Shown here piece after piece: positions 12,231 to 23,547 of a stretch of 64,000 bases of DNA. The number at the start of each line of letters is the position of its first letter. Position 1 is the first letter of the stretch. The notes beneath the pieces were generated by a model. The model worked only from the letters and a program-made list of their open reading frames with translations. It was not told the DNA's origin and ran no database searches. The stretch is taken from NCBI GenBank assembly GCA_002914805.1, contig JXTB01000493.1:219588-283587 (forward strand), read 5' to 3'. Source of the stretch: Parasponia andersonii (taxonomy: Eukaryota; Streptophyta; Magnoliopsida; Rosales; Cannabaceae). The position numbers and the translations under genes were made by a program.

Positions 12231-14900
12231 TGTGACGACCGAAAATCCAAAATCGTAATTTTTAGTAATTTTAGATAAAAATATAATAAAATATCAATTT
12301 TACAAAAAATATTAAATAATTTCGTTTTAATCATTAAATCATTATAAGTTCCATAATTGTTAAAACTCTCTTATTAATTTTAATTACCTAAGAAAAATAT
12401 CCATCAATGTTTAAGAAAATTTCCCGATATCTCTGTAGGGAAATTTGTTGAGAAATCATAAATTTTGGTACATTGAGTTTAACTGAAAACTTCAGTTCAA
12501 TGTCCAAAATATATTACATAAAAATGCTTGTAATTTCAAGTTCTCAAAATAACAACAAATTTATCCTCGTACATCCACTTATTAATCATGGCAAAATAAT
12601 TGAACAAAAAAAGAAAAACAACAGAGTATGAACACTCATCGAGGATTAGGAGTAGAACTGCAAGTACAAACTACACAACTTATTTGACAACTGGATTACC
12701 ACTTTAATTAGACAAACACCTGAAAGTGGGAGAAGTAGGGGGATAAACATTCACATGCTCAGTAGAAATTCAATTACCTTTTTGAATAGATACAATTTTT
12801 ACCAAATTTGCATGGTTAATACCTTTTTAAAAATCCATTTATAAACCAAGTTTATAAAAAATTGGTATCCAGAATAATCGTATATTCAAAAATAAAACCA
12901 AATCTATATAATTGTACATAACATAAATCATCACATCCAATGAGCTCACATCATCTCATCACGAACTAGAGTAACTCGTACTATATATACTAAATACTCT
13001 TTGTCTAATACCTATTCTAGAAAACCGAAGAGACACTCATATGTCTATGCTTACTGAACTGGAGGGGCAACTGAATACTTATACCTACCGAGTGAGAATA
13101 ATCAAAAAAACTCCGCGAGAGATTAGGGCTCTTATTGAGAGGGCAGGGATACTAACCTCTCACTAAACATCACAATAGCTAAGATGTATCTCATATATGA
13201 TCCTATAGTATGTACAATATTTAACAGTTCACAATAACCATGCATAAAGGAATTAATTAATTCATGCTTTAAAATTTTACTTGGCATTATCTTAGGATTT
13301 ACTATAACATGGACAGTACACCGTTGTTTTACCCCATAATTACAATGTAATAATAAGTATAGAAATCCACATAGTCTAATCTCAGTATAATCCAACATGT
13401 TTCAACAATTTATCTAATCATTATAAAATCACGATTTTTCATAAATAAATTTTAATGTAATTAAAATCTAACAAAAATAGATATAAATTAGGTAATTAAA
13501 CCTCTACCTTAATATGGTAGCTATACTAAGCTAAAGACACTCAAATAAACTCTCGTTGGTTATTTAAATGTTTAAACAACCGTTTTGGGATCCCGGTAAG
13601 TCCATTTGGGAAAGTGATTTTTCCATCAAAGTCTCAAATGGAGAAACAAAGGTCACCAATGAATTCAGAATACCCAAAAATAGTGGGTTAGACATATCCT
13701 TTGTCAAAAGCGGGTCCCAATGTGGGACCTGCCCCATGGCACGCAAACCGATATTATTCTCGAGTCTCGGAATTTGTGTTATTTTGAAACATAGCGATAT
13801 TATATATCAAAATTCGTTTCTCGACCTTACTAAATCTAAATTTGAAGTTAGAATTCAATTTCGAGATCTCGAGCCTTAAACAGACTTTAAATCCGAGACT
13901 TAAAAAAAATGTCTCTTTTTGGAATTAGAAAAATATCAATTTTGCTGATTATTTGAAAAATAACATTTTTTTGAAATATTTCAGGAATTATCATTGTTAC
14001 ATAAATTATTTATAAAAATATCACTTTTAGAATTTCAGAAAGTGTCAAATTTGCTAATTATTTGTAAAACATGGTATTTTTGTAATAATAATTCCATAAG
14101 TAATAGTTTTCTAATTTCTACCAAAGGTCCAAATCTAAATAGTAACAGACTCTAGTCCAATTGTATTCTATTTTGTAGAAATATCACTTTTTATTCTAAA
14201 TTAGAAAATACCATATTTTTTAATTCAAACATTAACATGTTTTTGGATATCATTTTAATTTCTATCAACTGTAATTATTCATCACCTCATATTTTGACCT
14301 TGGATAAATAAATTACTTAATTAAAATAGTTACGCAAATATCACTTTTTACAAAATTGGTAAAAATTTACCGGAGACGAATATTGACATGCAACCACTTA
14401 GAGGTGGTCAGTGACAATGAGACGAGACTCTACTCACCAAAGGTGTTGAGAATGGAGGTCGTAAGCTGGAAATTTCACCGAAAAATCGTGTTTTCGGCAT
14501 GATCTTTGGATGGCTGGATTTCGATCACCAGAGCTCCAATTCCGGCAAAAGTGATGGGGTTCGATCATTGGTGAGTCCTCTTCAGTGCGAAGTGATATGT
14601 TGGCTCAACGGTAGTGGCATATGGCAGCGGCGATATGTTGGCTCAACTGTAGTGGCATATGGCAGCAGCGTGGCTGAACAGATCAGGTGTTTTGTCTCCA
14701 TTTTTCTCTCTCAAGCTCTCTCTATTGAGAATTTGGACTTATGGGGGTTTTAAGTAATTTCTGGGCACTATTGCAAACAAATAAAATATTCTAGATATTT
14801 TTCTTATTTTAATCTGAAATTCAATAATTATAACTTTACCATTAGCCTTAAAAAGTTTAAAATACTATTAAAACTTCATAGATTCTACCGCATATGTTTT
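12231..14900. repeat. Possible LTR-retrotransposon-derived non-coding block
   Basis: Starts with TGTGACGACC, a motif common at the 5' end of plant Ty3/gypsy LTRs. It differs from its surroundings in having several moderately GC-richer patches (13560-13890, 14390-14760) with no conserved retrotransposon protein. A CTCTCTCAAGCTCTCTCT leader-like tract lies at about 14706-14723. I found neither a matching end nor a target duplication, so the class and the borders are uncertain. Confidence 0.3.
14592..14667. repeat. 38 bp tandem repeat, two copies
   Basis: GATATGTTGGCTCAAC(G/T)GTAG starts at 14594 and again at 14632. The 38 bp unit, ending GGCATATGGCAGC(G/A)G, is repeated with two or three mismatches inside the LTR-like block. 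Confidence 0.85.
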
Positions 14901-14937
14901 TTTTTTTATATTACTTTGTAATTCTGATCTATGTAGT

Positions 14938-15425
14938 TTTCACCCACTTAATAATCTAAGGGCTAGTTTGATATTGCTACAATTGTACTATAGTTGTGTT
15001 GTGAGTAAGATGCAGTTATGAGGAAAAAAATCTAGGTATTTGGTAAATTTAATCTACAAAACTGAGTAAGAGGTATTTTCCTTTAATTTGTAATAGTGAA
15101 GATCATTAATTATGTCTTACTTTTTAAAAATAAAAATCTTTAAAACTAATGTGTCATCTAAGTATTTGGTAAATTATAGATTATATGCGTTGTAAAGTGA
15201 TATTTTAAACAATTTGTATTATGGAAGGATAATCAGCTTCGAAAAACAACTATTACGACCCTTCTCAAATTCCGCTTAAATTGATAGTTACGCAGCAACT
15301 TTTAAAATTTATTGGCCAAAAGCAAAAACTAGCTAAACGCCTCTTCCTTCCAAGTTTTTTGCTAACTATTTTTAAAAGCTAAAAGCAGCAATCATAAATC
15401 AATCCCAAATGGGCCATAAGTTAAC
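14938..15425 (+). repeat. Dispersed MITE-like repeat, copy 1
   Basis: Shares order and wording with 20775-21190 (same strand) and 42988-43395 (opposite strand): opening G(G/C)(T/C)...TTTG-ATATTGCTA, then TGGTAAATTTAATCTACAAA, then CTTCTCAAATTC(C/T)GCTTAAA and a closing AATCAATCCCAAAT. The ends are roughly inverted (GGCTAGTTTG at the left; GGCCCATTTGGGATTG when the right is reversed). No protein is encoded. The element class is not proven, as no clean target duplication was found. Confidence 0.65.
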
Positions 15426-18400
15426 TAAATAACAAATGACTAATAAGTTGAAAAATTTTACAAAGTTTACTTAAAAGAGATAAAGAACCCAAAGTTAATT
15501 TCAAAATTTAATTGGAAATAAATTTTTATGATTTTAGGAGTTTAGATGAGATTCTTAATGATAAATAAAGAATTTAAAATATTAATTTAAACTTAGATAA
15601 ATAAGAAAGTATGGTTAAAAGGTTTACATAAATGTTTCCTTAAAAAAAGGTTTAGATAAATAAGGAGAATAATTAAATTAAAAATAGAAATTAAATTTTA
15701 ATTAATTAATCAGGAAAAGATAATGGCAAAAAAGTTTAGCAAAATGTTTATATAAATAACCTAAAAATAATTGAATAAAAAATATTCATTAAAATTTAGT
15801 TAAATAGTAAATGAAAGAGAAATTTAAAAAACTTATGTAATTTACTAAAAATAGTTAATCTAATAAAATATAATATTTTCAATATATATATATAGTGGCA
15901 TTAATAAAAATAAATAAATAAAGCCTAAGTTTGGATAAATAACTAAAAAGAATTAAATAATACTATTTCAAAAATATTGATTTAATTAATTAGTATAATA
16001 AGTTTTAAAAACTTTTGATTAATAATTTAAAGAAAATTACATATTTAAACGAGAAACAAATAGTCCATAAATAACGCTTAATAATATTTAACAATTAAAA
16101 AGTGAAATTGTAAAATTTTGAAGAATGACAGACATATATGGGATAATACAGATTCCAGTCTAATAGAGTCGAAGATCTAGAATCAATCAATTTTGATAGT
16201 AGAAATGAGGAATTTTTTGCTGTTCAAAGTTAGTTAAATGATAAAATTTTGAAGCAGAAATAAAACTACTATCACAAGTTAGCCTTTGCCTTATTCAATG
16301 ACAGATTCGATTGAATAGGAGATTCTACCAATCATAATAGTTCACCGTCCATTCTTAAGTCAGAACTTTTAATTATATAATGTGCAGCTTCATTAGCTTA
16401 AAAAAAAAACACAATTAACTTAAACGAAAAAAAAAAAAAAAAAAAGAAAAAAAGAGAAGATTAAGCTAAATACCTTTACTAGTAGTTAACCAAAATTTGA
16501 ACGGCAAATAGAAGCATATTATTAAGCGTTTATATTACTGTCAATAATTCATTCGACTTGAAAGATTAAAAATTTAAGCCAGCATCTTTGACCTGTTAGA
16601 GAGAGAATCCCACATCCACGTCCTATCTAAAGCCACGTTATGAAGGACGAGACTAACGAATCTAAGTCCATTCATTTTCTTCCCGCTTACATTAAAACAA
16701 AATAAAATCCTATGACAACTTTTCCTCATCTAATTCCTTAACAGAGTTCTCAAACTCTTGTTATGTCACCGAAATCAGGGGGGAAAAAAAAAATCTAATG
16801 CAAAGTCAAAACCAAAAAGCATTGACTCAAAGCCCAAACCAATAAATAAAAATTTATGTTATGATTAACAAATTCTATTCCTAAAATAAATATATTAAAC
16901 AATAGGCATAAAGAATGTGTCTAATTTAACAATTGCCTATTAACAAAACTGTATCATATTAAAGATATGTAATGTAATACACGGACAACATTCCAAACAA
17001 CTGTAGAACCTAAGACATGAAGCTCAAAAAAACTACCCCAATATAATCATAAGAGCTTAATTTTCCGATCAATTTAACAACCATTTCAGAAAATCTAAAC
17101 GAATTTTCCAATATCAATCTAAAAAAGGTATAAAATTCTCCACATATAGGACTAACGAGAAAACAGCTAGAGCAACCAAACTAAATCACATTCACCAATG
17201 TTTTATTTCATTGCTGAAATATATTATAAAAGATATAAATTGATATCCACTAACACTCTTTCTATTATATCCACTAACACTCTTTCTATACCATTTGGAA
17301 ACGCCAAAAAAGTCATCAATTACTCTGAACAAGAAGTGAAATTGTACCAGACAAACAATTCATTGAACGAGAGTTTGCACAAATATCAATTTATTTTCAT
17401 CGTCTTTCTCATGAAGCAAACAAAGATGAACTTCCCTTTAAATTAAATCACATCTCTCACAGAGGCTCCATAAGATAGATTGAAAAGTATTAAACTTATT
17501 CAACAATTACCCACATAGGCACGTGTGTGATCCAATAAACCCAAAAACAATAAAATAATTTTGTAACAATATAATCGAAATCAGAAATTTTTTTTAAAAT
17601 AAAAAATTAAAAATAACCGTACATCGTCTCACCACTTCGACCATCTTTTCGACCACTTTTAAGAATTAAAGTAGAGCGAATTATTCTTAATTTTTGCAAA
17701 ATTTTGTATAGATCTAGTTCATTGTCTACGATAGTCAAAGGTGATTATAGAAACTTATGTCATGTTAGATTGTCTTCTTGTGGAAGACTCATAAATCACT
17801 CAAAAATATAATTATAATGTCCAATATTGTTCTTTGGTTTCAAAATGAAACAAAAAAAGCTTATTATTTAGATATTACGTCTTGCAGTTGCATTTACAAT
17901 CGCTTATATATACAAGTTACAACCTACGTAAAGTAATTTGACGTTCTTCCTTATAAATAAAACCACATTCCAAGATATAGAGAAAAATCCTTAAAAAAAG
18001 AAGGAAAAAAAAAAGATATAGAGGAAAAAGCTTTACTAAAGAGGAAATGCAAATTCCCCCAATAAATTTGACGTTAAAAATAAGCAATATGGATAACTTT
18101 TAAAACGTCAATACAGGAAACCTCCAAAAAACCAAACTTTGATTTGAAACTATTTCTCAAATCTAAACATTTTAGGGCCAAAACAGGCATGCATTGCCTT
18201 AAAAGTCATACATCCATCAAGGAGAATCCTCCAGAAAAATCAGAATTGGCTTCATCCATTCATTAAGTCAAAAATTGAACTTCTAAACAGATTTAGAAAA
18301 ACTAAAATCTTACACCAAGGGATCAACCTTTGATTTTGAAACCCAAACCCAAAATTTCGCATGAAAATTCGATCAATACCGATGTCAGAAAATACACAAA

Positions 18401-20074
18401 AAAAAAAAACAAAAATAATTGTTTACTTTGGTGAAAAATCATTTCCCAAAAAACAAAGTCAATCAAATAAAAAAAAAAGCCCAGTGTAATTGAATTACCG
18501 GGATTTTTCCTGATCAAAGACAAAATTCAGTAATTGACAAAAGAAATTTGAGGATGCGATTTGATTTTGAGACTTACCTGATGAAGACCACCCTGCTTTT
18601 ACAATTCCAGCTATGAGCTAACTCTTAATTTTTGCCGTATTTGGAAAATTTAAGAGGAAGCAAGCTAGTTATCAGTGACAATCAAGACCCCATCACATGC
18701 TACATGTTGGAGTTTGCGTTATAGCAAAACAAATTATTGCCAAATGTCTATTATCATTTATGATCATGCAGCTTAGAATGTAACGCTTTTTTTTTTCCTC
18801 CCTTAATTTATTGTGACGAACGAAAAAACACAGAGCAATTACGTGGCATTAATTTACCCAAGAGATACATGGCTAATTACTTCTTCATTTTTAGTCCAAT
18901 TGATTATATACATATCTATACGTAATAAATATGTTTGTAAACATTTTGTATTGACTTCCAGATTAGTTTATATATCTGCTGTTTAATCACTTTCATTCTA
19001 TATTTCGCACATTTTTTCCCCCAAAATGTGTCATTTATTAATAAAGATGATAAAACTACAGTTTTCGTTTTTTACCAAATAAAAAAAGAAAGAAGCAAAC
19101 AATCAAGAAAATCAAGCATCTTAAAAAAAATCCTGAAATATGCTTTTATGCAATTTTAACCCTATTTTTTTAGGTTTTTGACTTTAAAAAATTAAAGAGT
19201 GCTCATCGGTTAGAATCCTACCTTGATTATATTCTCTCTAATCTAATATAGGTCGTTTTGAGAAATTACAATCCAATCTAATCTACTCTAATACCTATAA
19301 AAAAATATCCAACTCTAATCAAATTGGTAATTGGATTGGATTTATTTTTTAATCAATCATATGCAAAAAAAATATTAGGATTTTTTCCAATATATTTCAA
19401 AAATAAAAATAATAATATCTCATTTTTTTACCTCTCTTTTTTCTCTCTATAACCCCTTCCAAATAACGGCTCATTAAAGTTGATTTTTTTAAAATTTTCT
19501 TTTCTCACACCTTTTGAATGTATTTCACTTCCAAAATTTGGACAACAAAAACTCAATAAAATTTATTTCGCACACTTCCATTTAGTTCTGAAAAACTAAA
19601 CTCCTACCAAGTCTTTTTCAACCTTCTGTATTTTTAACAAAAATTCATTTTTCTAAGATTTAAAAGACTAAAAACTATCAATTTTTTTTTTCTTTGTTCC
19701 TTCCCACCGAAAGAAATTGGTGATTGTAAGTTGTTATTTGAGGTTAAGGTTTAAATATCCATCTTCTTTTACATTTTCCTTCTTTCTTATTTTTTCCATT
19801 TTTCTAAAGCATTCATGGAGATAGAATTCTTAATTAAAGTTCAATTTAGGTTCTTGATTATTATTTCTAAACCCTATATTAAAACATTTGTTAAATTTGT
19901 ACAAGAAGTTAAAAAAAAAAAAAAGATAACTTATTTTTCAAAATGAGTGTGATTTGTAATTTGTTCATTCATGATTATAGAAATTCAATCAAATTGTTGT
20001 TTGATTTTGTTTTTTTGTACTAAGTGTTTTATAAAATATGTTTAAGATGTTTAGTACGAAATATAATTATTAAT
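15426..20074. other. Intergenic spacer, no convincing gene
   Basis: AT-rich DNA with poly-A/T runs (for example 16425-16450). The only gene-like hint is on the minus strand at 18.5-18.6 kb: a good donor after GGTCTTCATCAG (GTAAGTC at about 18580) followed by TTTGATCAG/GAAAAATCCCG/GTAATTC near 18500. This could be a short spliced non-coding transcript or chance. The remaining short open frames have no recognisable protein content. Confidence 0.45.
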
Positions 20075-20307
20075 AGTTGCCAATCCAGTAGGTATTTTTT
20101 TTTTTACCTATATATAGGTATTTTTTTAGCCGTTAGATCATCATTTAACGGTGATCCAATAGTTATAATAAAGTATATTAAAAGACGTGTATCATTAATA
20201 CTATTTCTCTCTCTTACATTTTACAATAAAAAGTATGTATAATAAATTTTTATTGATAAAAATGATATATATGTAGGTAAAAAAAAATACCTACTAAATT
20301 GGTACCC
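20075..20307. mobile_element. Mutator-type MITE (233 bp)
   Basis: Flanked by identical 9 bp ATTATTAAT at 20066-20074 and 20308-20316; a 9 bp duplication is typical of Mutator-like elements. The ends are inverted over about 45 bp: left AGTTGCCAATCCAGTAGG, right (reversed) GGGTACCAATTTAGTAGG, both continuing into TATTTTTTTT-TTACCTA. There is no coding capacity; the open frame across it is incidental. Confidence 0.82.
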
Positions 20308-20774
20308 ATTATTAATTATTATGGTATTTGGATATTTATGTCATTTTACCAAAAAAATATATTTCGTAAGTAAAGTATTCATTAATTATTATTTAATAAG
20401 GTGTGTGAAGGAAAAAAATAAATAAGAGAAGTAGCAATAGAGCCACTTAGTAATAAATTATGAGGGATTGAACTAAGTATATTACTTAGTTGAGTTAGAA
20501 TTTTTGTTTATCTAATCGGGTAAGGGCTGTTATTAAGAGATATACAAGCAAATATACATATATGTTTCTTTTTTAATGTATGTAATATAGAATGGATTGT
20601 TTTGGTTCTAATTAGATTTTTTATAATAAAATCTGACACTGAATCAATCCAATTAAAATCCAAAATTTATCACGATTCTAATCCAATTTAATTTTTAATA
20701 ATTGGATTGGACTGGATTGATCCATTTAACTTAAAGCAATTTTGGTACCATTCAACATTTAATAATAGCAATAA

Positions 20775-21190
20775 GATATCTTTAAGTGACTATGGGCCAA
20801 TTTGGGTATTGCTATGTTGTATTGTAGCCTTGTCGTAGATATGTAATAAACAAGAACTGCTTATGAAAAAAAAAAAAGTTAACCATTTGATAAATTTAAT
20901 CTACAAAAATAATGTGATATTTAAAAACAGTATTTAAGCATTTAATAAACTATAGATTATGTGTGTTATAAAGTGATATTTTAAATAACTTGTATTATAG
21001 AAATAAAATCAGTTTTGAAAAGTAATATTTACCATACTTCTCAAATTCTGCTTAAATTGATAGTTATATAGTAATTTTTAAAATCTGTTGATCAAAAATA
21101 GAAACTTACCAAATACTTCTAACTTCTGATTTTTGCTGCTAATTGTATTTAAAAACTAAAAATAGTATTCATAATCAATCCAATCTGGTA
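20775..21190 (+). repeat. Dispersed MITE-like repeat, copy 2
   Basis: Collinear with 14938-15425: GGGCCAATTTGGGTATTGCT, TTGATAAATTTAATCTACAA, GTGTTATAAAGTGATATTTT, CTTCTCAAATTCTGCTTAAA, CATAATCAATCCAATCTGG. More diverged than a recent transposition would be. Confidence 0.65.
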
Positions 21191-21273
21191 GCATCTATGT
21201 TTTAAGATTCTCGTAATATCTATGTTTCAATATTAAAGGACCTATGTTTCTATTATAAATACGAGAGAAATAA

Positions 21274-21614
21274 TCATTTTTATACTCTATATTTTGACAT
21301 TTTGTTCAGTTTATACCTTATGTTTTGGTTATTATCAATATTGACCCTTAGATTTCATATTTGTTACAAATTTATACATTGGCACTAATTTAGAGCAGTT
21401 AATTTACCAAAATGATTTAATAAACTTATTCTCGGATCGGTTTTTATATAGTTTATTTTCAATTTTTTAAACGGCAACTTGATAAATTAACTGCTCTAAA
21501 TTGGTGTCAGGCTATAAATTTGTAACAGATTTCAAATCTAAGGGCCAATGTTGATAATAACAAAAACAGAGTATAATTTGAACAAAATATCAAAATACAG
21601 AGTATAAAAATGAT
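21274..21614. repeat. Long inverted repeat / fold-back element
   Basis: Left arm 21274-21412 and right arm 21477-21614 are reverse complements over about 138 bp. Both arms read ATCATTTTTATACTCT, then TGTTCA, TTATTATCAA, CCCTTAGATTT, TGTTACAAATTTATA and TTTAGAGCAGTTAATTTA when oriented alike. A 64 bp loop separates them. A transcript would fold into a long hairpin. No coding sequence. Target duplications were not clear. Confidence 0.82.
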
Positions 21615-23210
21615 AATATCCCTAAATATGAGTACAGTGGATTGATTAGTATAGATATTATTAATAATTTTGGCCTTTTTTTTTTTTTCAGTTCTTTAGT
21701 CTAATAGACTAAGTGATTTCAGACAGATGGGCAAGCGCCTCTAGTCTATCATCTCTTAGGTTTCAATTTTGTGCTCCTCCTCCTGCTGCGTACATCAAAG
21801 CACATGAAGAACAATTTATCCATTTCATGTCCTTTTTTTTTTACCCCCTGAATTGACGTCGTTTCTATTATTCATTTTTCTTTTTTCTTTTCAGACATGT
21901 TTAGATAGTTGTCATTTTCGTTTGGATTTTGATGGCATTGCCAAACCATGTAAAAAATGTTCGTGCTGTTTATTTATTTATTTATGCATTTTTTTTTATT
22001 ATTGCTTGTTTGATCTTAATGAATTAATCTCCCAAAACGGCAAAATTCATTAAAATAAACCCTTAACTACCTAACCTTTTTTCCTTTATTTGTTATCTCA
22101 AGTGAATTATCATGACTAACTTTCTACCTCTTTTTACTAGTTAATAAACAAAAAAAAAGAACGGGAAAAAAACAAATTGGGCCCAAAAGAATTTTTAAGG
22201 GGGGTTTTAAAAAAAAAATGATATTTTTAGAAATATCAAAGAGGTCTTGAAAACTTTGACCATAAATAAACTATTATTTAAGACTTTTTTTTATGACTAA
22301 GATGCTCTTGACCATGGTCAAGAAGTTCCTTAATACTCCTAAATATGTCATTTTTTAAAAAATACATTAAAAAGGTCAAATTGGCCCAAGTTAGTCATAC
22401 CCATGTCCTTTTTGGTGATCCACACGTTTAACCCTTTTCTGAAAATCTTTTACAAATACTTTTTAAAAAAGCCAAATATATCAACAAATGCCAAAATAAT
22501 TCAATTTTATAAGAAACATATCAATATCACACTATTCATGTTGATATATTTTAAATTAAATTGATATATTAATATAATAAATAATAAAATATACATAAAA
22601 TTGAAATACAAACATAAATTGATACATTTTACAGAACATTGATATACGAAGAAGTGGTCATTTATTAAATAGGTGTATAAACACCATTTTTAAATTAATT
22701 TGAAAAAAGAACATTTCTTATAACTACTCCTTAAAAAGAGCGAACAAAATTCTTTTAAAAAATATTAAAAAGAGAAAGAAAGAAAAACATTAAAAAAATT
22801 AGATGAAAAGAATTTTCCTTTTGAGAAGGATAAAAAGATGCAAAGAGTTGGGTTAAAAAAAGGGGCCCAAAAATGCCAGTACCACGGAAAACAAAGGAAA
22901 AGAAATTTATGGACATCTTGCTTGTATCATAATAATATATATGCAAGTGTTGATAATCTTATACTACTAACTCATTACTACTTTACATAGTTTTGTTTTC
23001 ATATATCATAGTTCAACAAGTTCATATATATCGTAATCTTATACTAATAGAGTTCTAGTTCAATTAAAATATCCAATAAGACAACTGAAAACTAATAAAA
23101 AAATATATAGAATAAATAAATAAGAAAATAAATATCCTAAAGCTCTAATACGTCCTACATCATATAGTCAATCACATATACGGTATGTTTCGGACCATAT
23201 ATATAAAATT
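21615..23210. other. Intergenic spacer with a short segment shared with FRO-B intron 8
   Basis: No gene is seen. An 86 bp segment at 22049-22134 (ATTAAAATAAACCCTTAACT through TTTCTACCTC) recurs at 23930-24017 inside FRO-B intron 8 with a handful of differences. The rest is AT-rich. Confidence 0.55.
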
Positions 23211-23396
23211 GTGTACATAAATACACATATAATACAACTATAATAACATATGCATCAATACACAAATTTTTTACATATATAAAAATATACACAATTCATA
23301 TTTGTGTACATAAATACACATATAATACAACTATAATAACATATGCATCAATACACAAATTTTTTACATATATAAAAATATACACAATTCATATGC
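23211..23396. repeat. 93 bp tandem duplication downstream of FRO-B
   Basis: GTGTACATAAATACACATAT starts at 23211 and again at 23304. The 93 bp units are virtually identical up to CACAATTCATA. The duplication lies about 150 bp past the FRO-B stop, in the same flank that is only single in FRO-A, so it arose after the gene duplication. Confidence 0.9.
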
Positions 23397-23402
23397 ACGA
23401 GT

Positions 23403-23410
<8 letters not shown>

Positions 23411-23460
<50 letters not shown>
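23411..23460. repeat. (AT)25 microsatellite
   Basis: An uninterrupted run of 25 AT dinucleotides about 90 bp beyond the FRO-B stop codon. Likely polymorphic in length. Confidence 0.97.
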
Positions 23461-23464
<4 letters not shown>

Positions 23465-23547
23465 CATGTATATACATTTTTACATTCTTAGTTGGACTTG
23501 TTTACCTTTAAAGGTAGTATGTTAAAGAGACATTTCCAAGTTGAAAG

